From: Dallia pectoralis | Taxonomy: Eukaryota > Chordata > Actinopteri > Esociformes > Umbridae | Direction of reading: 5' to 3' | NCBI GenBank assembly: GCA_029465975.1 | Contig: CM055750.1 | Location: forward strand, 2,469,548-2,533,547 | Length of the DNA: 64,000 nucleotides | Program-made: the position numbers and the translations under genes | Shown: positions 1-11,600 of the stretch, piece after piece | How positions within the stretch are numbered: the first letter of the stretch is position 1 | How the letters are laid out: every line of letters begins with the position of its first letter | Notes under the pieces: generated by a model | What the model was told of the DNA's origin: nothing | Database searches by the model: none | Seen by the model: only the letters and a program-made list of their open reading frames with translations

Positions 1-388
1 CCGTGTGTGTTGTTTGGTGTGTGTGTCCGTGTGTCGCTGTGTGTGGCTGCATGTTTGCGTGTCTGCGTGTGTACGCGTAGATCTGTGTGTGGCTTGGCAA
101 GGCTTGCTGGCGCTATCAGAGGCAAGGTAAACATAGAGTTTACATACAGAAGGCCTGTGCGTGTGTGCGTGCGTGCGTGCGTGGGTGTGTGCGTGTGTGA
201 GTGTGTGTGTGTGTGGGTGTGTGTGTGTGTGTGTGTGCGTGGGTGTGTGCGTGAGTGTGCGTGTGTGTGTGCGTGGGTGTGTGTGTGTGGGCGTGGGTGT
301 GTGTGTGTGTGTGTGTGTGCGTGCGTGCGTGCGTGGGTGTGTGCGTGTGTGAGTGAGTGAGTGTGCGTGTGTGGCTGTGTGTGTGCGT

Positions 389-424
<36 letters not shown>

Positions 425-437
425 GTGAGTGAGTGAG
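1..437. repeat. (GT)n-rich low-complexity tract
   Basis: Imperfect GT/GC dinucleotide tract, broken by about 60 ordinary bases near 85-150, in the nos1 intron upstream of the first visible exon. The open frames across it code only for Cys/Val/Arg runs and are artefacts. Confidence 0.95.
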
Positions 438-2544
438 TATCTCCTGGCTTCTGACTCATAGGTGAGAGTCGATCTATGACTACGGCTATATACAAATATG
501 AGATTTTAAGCTTTTGGCCATGTTGTCACAAAAAAATTAATCTCGAAGCATAAATATTGGTGAAGTCAATATAATATCATACATGTATCAACGTCACTAG
601 AATGCTGTGTTGGGTTTTGGGAACGTTAAATGCTCCAGCAGCAGTTTAGTTCTGTGAAAACCTTTCATACTCTGTCTTGATTGCTATTCCCGGATATTCT
701 GATGCTTATGCAGAATGTGTTCTGTACAAATATAAAAATCTAATCTTCTGAGGGGATCTCGGAAAACAAATGACAAGCTTGGAGTTGAATGCCATTCCAG
801 AGGTTTCCGTTTCGTCCTGACACCTCAAATATGAGCATTTCAGCTTTTCACTGGTAGAAACGGGCCATGTACATTGTATGGTTGTAAGCAATCCAAAATA
901 CCCAGAATTCATCTGTGTCATAGCGTTTTTAAATCATCATCATTAGCAGTATTTGTTTTCTAGTCTTGCTTGCCGATTGACCTCGAGAATCTGTACAAAT
1001 GAGTACTGCCCCTGTTTTAAAAAGCCCATCTTTTGAGAGTAGGAAAACGATTTGACGAGAACGTATGGCTCTGGTCAAGTTAAAACATTTACAGAGTCAG
1101 AGATTATTAGTCAACCAAGTTGTCCTACAATGTTGTGGCTGATGAGAATGTTGTTCAATTGAATGTCTCTATTGAACAACGATAACCACACCTACAGAAA
1201 CAGGCTCACTCCACCAACGTCCTCAGTGGATGAACTCTCCTAGGACAAAAACAAAAATTATATATATTTAAATTGTAAATAATTATATTGAATGCACCTC
1301 CAATGTTCACCTAGAAGGTCAGGAAAAACACAATAAATAGTATAGATTTTCCCATTAATTTTGTAACACTTCCTCTCTCTCGCGTTTTCTTGCTTCACTC
1401 TATATCCTCTGCCTCTCCCGAACTTTCCCCTATTTCTTCTGTTCTCTTTCCTTCTTCTGTCTTTCCTGTTTCAATCTCTTCTCCCGCTGTTCTCCATCTC
1501 TCATCTAATTTTCTGCACCTGTCTTCCTCTGGCTGTTTGACTATATGTTGTCCTTATATGCCGTCTAGCTGCATAGTGCATTCTGCGCAGAGAGGCACTC
1601 CGAGATGACAGTATTGGCACACGTTCTGTATGCATCGTATGGCTGGCTGGCTCGCTGGCTGGCTGGCCTTGGAATCACATCTATCTCTGCAAAGAATCAA
1701 ATCAATTCCAGCAGGTCCCTCCTCCGTTTCTCTAAAAACATCAATGGGTCTCGATTGACATTTTGCGCGGTTTTACTTTCATCTCCTCATCGAGCGTTAC
1801 AATTACGCACCGGGATTGATTTCTTCTCTGTTTGAGGTTCAGTCGCATGAGCAGATGCGACTACATTAGGAGGACGGCCCAAGAAAACCCAGCCGCCGGC
1901 GTCGAGTGACACAGATTGAGGCGTTCATCCGCCAATAGATCCTTATGATGGAACGCACGCAGTGTGCGCTGACAATTAGCGGTCAGTCATGCCAGCGTGG
2001 CGTGATATTGATTACATTTTCACCTGACGGAAGATGTCTTCTGTCTGTCTATGTGTCGTTAAGACACGGCTGAAGACATGAAACATGACTGAGGAGCGCT
2101 GCTGTGGAACTTGTTCACACGCGAGCTCTCATTTGGAAGTCAGTCGTGTGGGGGGAGTGACTTTCTCAATGTCTTTTGATTAACACAAACGCTGCTGTCT
2201 TGATCTGTGTGTAGCAGTGTTCACGTAGACGGCCTGAAACTGGCCCTTAAACAATCTGATTTGCATGGTCAGAAGAGAAATGCTGCCGCTTGCGTAAACC
2301 ACTGGCCTCTGTCTCTGTCCCTGTTTGTACTCACGTAAAATCTGTTTCCCTTCTCGTTCCATCTCTCTCGATCAAACCCACATCATTCCCTTTCTCGTTC
2401 ACCGTTCACACCTCTCTCGTCTGCACCTAGAGTTTATTTCTCCTCCCCCAGGTCGGCGAGACGGCCTTCTCGGGCGGAAGCACTATGAACAAATTAAAAG
2501 AGTAATATGTCTCGCTAATCCTAACGTCTTTCTCTTCGTTCTAG
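438..2544 (+). other. nos1 intron upstream of first visible exon
   Basis: Unique-looking intronic sequence. I searched it for the preceding nos1 exon (expected motif like VFNDLWGK or NNPYSEKEQ) and found none, so that exon should lie off the left edge. No recognised transposon or RNA gene. Confidence 0.5.
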
Positions 2545-2682
2545 CCTCCGGCTCCGGGGACGGTCTCTCCGAACAAGACCTTGCAGAACGGCAGCCCCTC
2601 AAAATGTCCACGCTTCATGAAGATCAAAAACGTTGAGACTGGAGTGACGTACAACGACACGCTACACCACAGCTCCAGCATG
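2545..2682 (+). CDS. nos1: nos1 exon 4 (inferred number)
   Basis: Forty-six codons, phase 0 at both ends, acceptor ctag and donor gtacgg. It holds the linker between the PDZ part and the oxygenase domain, recognised by NGSPSKCPRF and the DTLH segment. The first residues PPAPGTVSPNK are the most divergent part. Confidence 0.88.
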
Positions 2683-5600
2683 GTACGGGACTGGCTTATT
2701 CTTCCTGTTTGCAGAACGCTGCCGTTGTCTCATCAGTCAATACGCGAACAGTTGAATAGTGAATAAGTCAAAGAATCAATCAGGAGCTGTGTTGCTTCTT
2801 ATCTACCGGACGGCGACGTCCTCTCTATCGATTGATTTGTTAATTATATTGCACTCAGCCGACCAGTCCTCTTTAAATACATTTCTTAAACCGCGTTCGA
2901 CGGACGCCCTCGGGAACAACTTGAACACAGTGCGGCCACAGCGGTTCCGGAGCGCGACGCCCAATGAACAGTTTTGATTCCAACGGAAGAAAAAGTGGGT
3001 TGTCTTTGACGATCGCAAACCTGACGAAGACACTTTGTGTGCGAATATGTAACAGAATCCTACCTAGCCACTTAGCCATTAGTTCTGCTAAGATCGCCAC
3101 GCAGCCGTTGTCTTGCTCTTTTAATGCGAGCAGCTTTAGTGACTCCAAAAAGTTATCGGACGTCAGCATGCTATGCGTACCGCTGAATAGCCCTCTAATA
3201 GGGCATCTTCAGATCTATAATATACGGCTGAACGTTCTGTCTCCGGCGTGAAAGGACAGCTGGGTACCATGAATGCCCAGTGCCGTATAGCAGGCGGATG
3301 TGCCGAGGCGAACAGGATTCCTTTGTTTTATTTTTAACAGTCAACCCTCTGACTCCCCTCGTTATCAACCTCTTCCTCTACCACTCACTAACACTCGCTC
3401 ACTTTCTCGTCTCTCTCTCTCTGTCCCTTTTTCTGTCACACTCGCTCACTTTCTCGTCTCTCTCTCTCTGTCCCTTTTTCTGTCACACTCGCTCACTTTC
3501 TCGTCTCTCTCTCTCTGTCCCTTTTTCTGTCACACTCGCTCACTTTCTCGTCTCTCTCTGTCCCTTTTTCTGTCACACTCGCTCACTTTCTCGTCTCTCT
3601 CTCTGTCCCTTTTTCTGTCACACTCGCTCACTTTCTCGTCTCTCTCTCTCTGTCCCTTTTTCTGTCACACTCGCTCACTTTCTCGTCTCTCTCTCTCTGT
3701 CCCTTTTTCTGTCACACTCGCTCTCTTTCTCACTCGCTCTCCTCTTTATCTTCCCCTCAGAGTGTAATCCTCTGAGGTTGAGTTTTTTGGGTGCTCGTTG
3801 TTCACAGCCACAACTCTGACAAGGCGTCGTGCCGAATCGGGCGTCTCCGGTTGCTTGGGCAGGGGAACGGGAAGGGGACGGGGATTTGAGCAGCTTGAGT
3901 GGCCCGTCTGTGGACCGGGCTGGACAGTGTTGAGCGCGTGGCTGGTTCTGCCGGCGTGCGTGGACTTTCCCATTAACGCAGTCGTGTTTTTGAATTGCAC
4001 TCACCGCCGTCCGCTCCGTCGTTCACGCCCTCCGCTTCTAATCCGGTGAATTCGTTCACAACTACTCCAAATTAATTTTAATAATATTCTGCTGAACATC
4101 CAAGTGCCAGCCCTTTAATGACTCTTTAACAAATTCAATTAATAGTAGACGTTCTAGGCAAATGTGTTTGGCCGTAATCTGCAGTTTAAACATGGCATTA
4201 GATGGGGCTAGAAGGCCACTCTCTAGTTTCCAGACACATGCATAAATCCCAGCCACAGACCGCTGTTTCACTTCCGTTTTCGATTGACTGTCTGTGGGTG
4301 TGGTGAAACAATCTTAAGAAACCAAACCCCAAAATCCTATTTGTTCGGCGTCCTGGAAAACGTGCATCGCACATAAGATACAACTAACATTCACTTTTAA
4401 TCGAAGCCCGTAGAGATGGTTTCCGTAGACAGTTGAAGCAGGTATCTCAGTTTCCCCCTGAGTATGCTGCTACTTAGGTGTTGTTTAGATTAGTTTTAGG
4501 TTGCTTGAAAAAGGTGTTTTTCCAATGGCTGCTTTTTGGAATTGTGATTCTGCTACGCTTACAGTTTATGGCTTGTTGCTAGGTCTTCTCCATCGTGCGT
4601 GCTATACAAGGCAGAAATATCACTCCATAGATGTAAATATCAAACAAATGCAATGTGAATGGGGATCAGTCCTTGGACCAGCTTTTGCCAACCTCATGCA
4701 GACCAGCAAGAAAGAGCATGTTTTCAGTGTTTGATTAGTCAATTTCTTTGTGCGCGAGAAAAAACAACAACTGCAATGTGCTGCTGGGTAAATCCCTTGA
4801 ACTGTCCCGGGTGGGGGGGGTTGTAACCCCCGTTACAACTGCACGTTGTAAATGCTCGCAGCGTTCACCCACCAGACGCGCCGTTTCACGTTCCGGCCTT
4901 CGGTCAAGAACTCCAGAGTGATTATTCTGACAGGAAAGGCAGGGGGTGGAAAATTACACTACTTTAGTCATCCATAAAGATGTCTGACGACGTGAGGGAC
5001 AGGAAAAGTAAGAGAAAGTGAGAGAAAGAGAGCGAGAGGGAACAAGACGGCGAGAAGTGGATTTGCGCGCTAGATGAAAGGATTTGAAACTGTAATGGAA
5101 TCTGGCGCACCCTACGATGAACTCGCGTATTTTTCCCAGAACCCCATGGGGGCGGGGGGGGGGCAGAGATGTGTTATCAGACAGAAGCACGTGTCGAAGC
5201 TCTCCCTCGATGACGTTTCGCTTCACAAGGCGCCGGCATATTCCGACTCAATTCGAGGCTCGCGGTGATGTGACGTCGTCCCTGTTGCTTTTCAGTTGCC
5301 AATCTGCAGTGAGCGCGTTTGTTTCGGGGCTCTGATGACCCCCAGCCAGGGGAGCCGCAAGCCGGACGAGTGTCGGACCGAAGAGGAGCTGTTGCCGCTG
5401 GCTACGGACTTCATAGACCAGTATTACACCTCCATCAAAAGGCAGGTGACACTCACCATAAATATCTAGTCTGACCCATGTCCTTCACAGCCAGTGAAAA
5501 TACTCTCTGACCGGAACTTTCCGTGACAGGTTCGGCTCGAAGGCCCACGTGGACAGGCTGGAGGAGGTGACGAAGGAGATCGAGGAGTCCGGGACGTACC

Positions 5601-8600
5601 AACTGAAGGACACAGAGCTGATCTACGGAGCCAAGCACGCCTGGAGGAACGCGGCCCGCTGTGTGGGACGTATCCAGTGGTCCAAACTGCAGGTCAGGAA
5701 CCAAATTGTTTCACCATCTGTGGTCACGTTGAATCTCCCTTCTTCTGAGCTAATATGTCACCAACTGAAATTAAACCATTCAGCTTAAATCGAGGTATGA
5801 AATGCTCGTACCTCACCACAGCTCACACCTCACCACAGCTCACACCTCACCACAGCTCGTACCTCACCACAGCTCGTACCTCACCACAGCTCGTACCTCA
5901 CCACAGCTCACACCTCACCACAGCTCGTACCTCACCACAGCTCGTACCTCACCACAGCTCGTACCTCACCACAGCTCGTACCTCACCACAGCTCGTACCT
6001 CACCACAGCTCGTACCTCACCACACCTCGTACCTCACCACAGCCATGACGTAGGAGCAGAGCCACAGAACAGCATAAACATGGAGTGATGTGTTTCAACG
6101 TTTGATTCCTCTGCACATCTACAATCTAACAAGGCAGCAGACTACAGACTAGGCCTGCCACGTGACAGACACAGAGTGAAATTAACATGCTGACTCAGCG
6201 GCTGAACGAAGCGCACCCCCGTGACAAATGTATTGTATGTGGTGACATTTCATTAACCTGGCCACATTGTTTCCGTACAGGTATTCGATGCCAGAGACTG
6301 CACAACGGCTCATGGGATGTACAATTACATCTGCAACCACATCAAGTATGCCACCAACAAAGGCAACCTACGGTGAGTGTGGTCCCTCTGTGCTGGGAGG
6401 CACCCTTTGTGCTGGGAGCCTCTCTCAGAGCTGGGAGCCTCTCTCCGAGCTGGGAGCCTCTCTCAGAGCTGGGAGCCTCCCTCTGTGCTGGGAGCCTCTC
6501 TCAGAGCTGAGAGCCTCCCTCTGTGCTGGGAGCCTCCCTCTGTGCTGGGAGCCTCCCTCTGTGCTGGGAGCCTCCCTCTGTGCTGGGAGCCTCCCTCTGT
6601 GCTGGGAGCCTCCCTCTGTGCTGGGAGCCTCCCTCTGTGCTGGGAGCCTCCCTCTGTGCTGGGAGCCTCCCTCTGTGCTGGGAGCCTCCCTCTGTGCTGA
6701 GAGCCTCCCTCTGTGCTGGGAGCCTCCCTCTGTGCTGGGAGCCTCCCTCTGTGCTGGGAGCCTCCCTCTGTGCTGGGAGCCTCCTCTGTGCTGGGAGCCT
6801 CCTCTGTGCTGGGAGCTGTGCTGGCTGAGCCTCCCTCTCTGAGAGCCTCCCTCTGTGCTGGGAGCCTCCCTCTGTGCTGGGAGCCTCCCTCTGTGCTGGG
6901 AGCCTCCCTCTGTGCTGGGAGCCTCCCTCTGTGCTGGGAGCCTCCCTCTGTGCTGGGAGCCTCCCTCTGTGCTGGGAGCCCCTCTGTGCTGGGAGCCTCT
7001 CTGTGCAGGGAGCCTCCCTCTGTGCTGGGAGCCTCTCTCTGTGCAGGGAGCCTCCCTCTGTGCAGGGAGCCTCCCTCTGTGCTGAGAGGCACCTCCTGTC
7101 CATCTCCTCAGTGTTTCTCTCCTGTCTCCTGTCTGCTGTCTCCTCTCTACGCTCCAGTGGTCTGTCACGCTCCTCCTCGTTCCAGTTTCACCATCTGTCT
7201 CGTTTTCTGTTTTCTAGTTTCTCCCTCCCTGTTCATTTCTTTCACCTTTAACCTTCGGTTCCTCTCACCCTCTCTTCGTCTCCGTTTGGATTGACTTGCT
7301 GTTCCTCTCCTCTGTACTTTCCTACGTCCATCTCTTTGTCCTCATCTCTCTCCGGGTCTCGCCGACTCCTCCCTGGCAGAGGTTCAACGGTCCGTTGCGG
7401 CTTGGCCGAGCGTAATGACACGTGATCGTTTTAACCCCTCAATTACTGAGCAGCATGCTGTGTTAGTGTCTGCCTCATCACGGCAGTAACCTCGCTGTAC
7501 ATATCCAAACACCACTGACACAGACGCTACTGCACGCTATACGTCAAAGTGTACCGATCCACTGTCACCGTCGAGGCTCAGAAACTGTTCTGAAGTCTGT
7601 CTGTTGCGTTCGTGCGCGGCACGACAGAGAGTCAGAAAGCCTTTGGCTGAACTGTTCCGCGGACTGGCGGCTCTCGTTTTCGAATTAAGACCTCGCCAGT
7701 CGGTTTTGTGCGTTCAGTTCCTTCTGTGCACTTCTCTGAGGCGAGTAATAACATAAGTGTCCAGAGATGTTTTGCTAACCCACAATCATGGCATTGCAGA
7801 GGCCATTCTCCTACGAGCTGAGTGACACAGAACCGCCCATTTCTGCAATTTAAACCGGACAGATTGGTTCTCAACTGATACTCGGGCTATCCCACTTCCC
7901 CACGATTTAAAACCAACTGATCTTCTGTCACTCCGTTTCTCTGGGACTTAGCGATTTACAGCCAGATTAGTAGAATCAACACATTCACCCTGTCCTGGTA
8001 TTAGTGCAACAGAACCGAGCTCTGTTGTGGATGGCTGAAGGTAACCGAGCTTTAATCCTGTCAGTTTAGTTTGTTTGCGTGGACCACTGCGGCAGATATT
8101 AAAATGTCTTAAAACTTGAAATCCTACGCCGTCTGATGTATATTTCTAATCCATAGATGCAGTCGGAGAACTCATTTGTCATTAAACGCTCGCTGTCTGT
8201 CTGTGGTCTCGGGGGGGTTTCTCTTCCAACCAGGTCCGCCATTACGATATTTCCTCAGAGGACAGATGGCAAGCACGACTTCAGGGTGTGGAACGCTCAG
8301 CTGATCCGATACGCCGGCTACAAGCAGCCCGACGGGCAGATCTTGGGAGACCCGGCCAACGTGGAGTTCACTGAGGTAACGCTGGTTCCGTGGCCGCTGG
8401 TATCCCAGGTGAATAATGAATGACTGACTCGCTTGCGGAATTTGAAAGCCCGGCGCTTGCCGTGTCATCTCCGCCCACGGAACCACTTTCACGAAAAAAC
8501 CCCGGTGGGGGTTGAACGTCTTTATGTAACATCCCTCTGAACGAGTTCAAGGCTTTGCGGAGCTGGGAACCACCACGCAGAAATGAGCACGACCAGATGA

Positions 8601-11600
8601 GCGAGTCTGCGCGCTATATTTCTGACTACCTTTTTTCCCGTCTTCAGATTTGCGTCCAACAGGGCTGGAAGGCCCCCAAGGGGCGTTTTGACGTGCTGCC
8701 CCTCCTGCTTCAATCCAACGGGAACGACCCGGAGCTGTTCGAGATCCCCCAGGACCTTATTCTGGAGGTGCAGATCACACACCCTAAGTGAGTGAGACGC
8801 GCCATCGTGGGGCGTAGGTGTGCTTAGACAGTCACAACGTGGTGGCCATTTAAATCTCACACACAGGTAGCAACAAACGCTCCACCTTGCTCCCACAACT
8901 CACAACGACACCAGTTTGTAGCTCCAAGCTCCCTTGTCTCTTCTCTGCCGTTGCCAGTTTGGTGCCAGTTTGGTGCCAGTTTGGTGCCAGTTTGGTGCCA
9001 GTTTGGTGCCAGTTTGGTGCCAGTTTGGTGCCAGTTTGGTGCCAGTTTGCCCCCACTAGCCTATTATTTCATAAAGTTGGGATCGCTCTCTCCGCTAGGG
9101 AGCAGGCTGGCCCTGGGGGACAACTCAGAGCCTGTGTATTACCTGGAAGATAGATGTGGGGCCAGTGGTTTCATGTCCCCAGAAGTGCCTGCTAGTGTTT
9201 CTGCTGCGATAAAGTGATAATGTGCGTTTTGGCTGCACTCCTGTGCTTCTTGGCTGCGAGTCTTGTTTTAACGCTTGCCTGTGTGAGTCTTCCCGACAAT
9301 GTAGCGTAGCGGCACGGTGCTTTGTAGAGCAAACAGACTATGTAGTGTAGTGGCCAGTGCTTTGTAGAGCAAACAGACTATGTAGTGTAGTGGCTCTGTG
9401 CTTTGTAGAGCAAACAGACTATGTAGTGTAGTGGCTCTGTGCTTTGTAGAGCAAACAGACTATGTAGTGTAGTGGCTCTGTGCTTTGTAGAGCAAACAGA
9501 CTATGTAGTGTAGTGGCTCTGTGCTTTGTAGAGCAAACAGACTATGTAGTGTAGTGGCTCTGTGCTTTGTAGAGCAAACAGACTATGTAGTGTAGTGGCC
9601 AGTGCTTTGTAGAGCAATCAGACTATGTAGTGTAGTGGCCAGTGCTTTGTAGAGCAAACAGACTATGTAGTGTAGTGGCCAGTGCATTGTAGAGCAATCA
9701 GACTATGTAGTGTAGTGGCTCTGTGCTTTGTAGAGCAAACAGACTATGTAGTGTAGTGGCTCTGTGCTTTGTAGAGCAAACAGACTATGTAGTGTAGTGG
9801 CCAGTGCTTTGTAGAGCAATCAGACTATGTAGTGTAGTGGCTCTGTGCTTTGTAGAGCAAACAGACTATGTAGTGTAGTGGCCAGTGCTTTGTAGAGCAA
9901 ACAGACTATGTAGTGTAGTGGCCAGTGCTTTGTAGAGCAATCAGACTATGTAGTGTAGTGGCTCTGTGCTTTGTAGAGCAAACAGACTATGTAGTGTAGT
10001 AGCTCGGTGCTTTGTAGAGCAAACAGACAAGGCGAGCATCTGTAGATAATACTGGAATGTACCCTTTTACTGATTATGGCGTTTTTTTTTACAGTTGAAT
10101 CTTAGCAATGCAAAGTTGTCGCCATGGAAGCAGCTGGTGCTGAACAACAGAAGTCAATTCAGCTATATACAATTTAAAATGGCACTCCATTTTAAGCAAA
10201 TAAAATAATTCAAAGAATAATAATAACTCAAACCGGCATAGCAGCAGAACAGGTGAAACTGGGCATGTCAAAAAGTAGAAGTGGTGTGCATGAAAACCAG
10301 ACAACAGTTAATGTATATTGGGAATACACCACAAACTCACAGGATTTTCTTATTCCTTAATTGTAAAACAGGTGGTTTGTGTCCTGAATTCTAATAAGCT
10401 GCTAGTTGTGGTACCTGAGGCCATAAACTACAACCCCTCATGCCTTATGCTTTCATATACCATATCTGCCGATCAGCATTCTGATTTAGGCCAAACAGTT
10501 TCTTGATACTGCGTGTCACATTCAGCATCGACACTCCCAGTGTGTTATTCATTTTCAATTGTCATGTCGTCCGTCTGCAGGTATGACTGGTTCAGGGACT
10601 TGAATCTGAAGTGGTACGGCCTGCCCGCCGTATCCAGTATGCTGCTGGAGGTGGGTGGGCTGGAGTTCACCGCTTGTCCCTTCAGCGGCTGGTACATGGG
10701 CACCGAGATCGGCGTGAGAGACTTCTGCGACAGCTCTCGCTACAACATCCTGGAGGTACTGCGATCGTTGAGGAAGCCTACGTCAACATTACTGGATGTG
10801 ATTTCGCACCACTTACGTGGGCCTGGTGAATGTCCTGCAAAATTGGTTTCAGGGAATTCTGTGACAGCTCTTGGTCGAGTGGTGATGTGGTGGCAGATTG
10901 AGATATCACAGTTTCATGACAGTGTTACTTCTGAGTGTTTTAACTGTGACTCGGATATTTACTATAATACGTACCATGTTTCACTATAACCTGGAGGGGC
11001 TGCTAATGACACGTCTTCGATATTTGCCAGTGTGGCGGATTTATCTGATCTCACTGCCACGTGAAAATATGGTGCCCAGACATAGGTTGCTTATACGTTT
11101 ACCTCATGAAAGACTGTGCATCTTAGAAATCGTGACTGTAATAATTGTATTGTTAATTTAAGAGTCACAGATTAGGTGCTTAATCACACTGTGTAGTTTG
11201 TTTTCAGAATTTCTGTCTTGTCACTAGTAATATTTTTAACCACATTGGCTTTTCCTTGACCATTTTTATGTGATTATCAAATGTTCCTGTATTTTCGTGG
11301 AAGCATGGTTGTGCCGTGAGTCTTTTGTCACCTGACGCATGCTCGTTGTTTTGAAAAAGACGATATCTTGTCGGCTCTCGCCGTAGCCACTGTAATTTCA
11401 TAAAATATTGAATGCATTTCTCCAGAAGTGTGATCCACCACGACAACTAGCGCATGTCAAGCGTGTCCTTACAAGCACAAAGAGATTCATTAGGACGTCC
11501 CCAGGATCTGAGGCATTCGTTCTGGTTCTTGGGATGTCCCCCGTTTGCGGGTTAAAAGCCGTAGCTATAAGTGGATACAGTATGTACAGCGTGAAGTGCT

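Noticed and set aside
7..360. Open frames of Cys/Val/Arg over the GT tract
   Set aside because: Produced by dinucleotide repetition, with no start context or homology.
1150..1180. 10-bp inverted repeat gttgttcaat/attgaacaac
   Set aside because: Short arms and 11-base loop; expected by chance in AT-rich DNA of this length.
6425..7168. Long minus-strand frames of repeated GSQHRGRLPAQREAP type
   Set aside because: The 19-bp unit is open in several frames on both strands; it is an intronic minisatellite.
8172..8492. 106-codon antisense frame over nos1 exon 8
   Set aside because: Shadow of the conserved sense exon; no independent support.
9299..10029. Array looking like a CRISPR
   Set aside because: Direct repeats abut without unique spacers and the DNA is clearly vertebrate.
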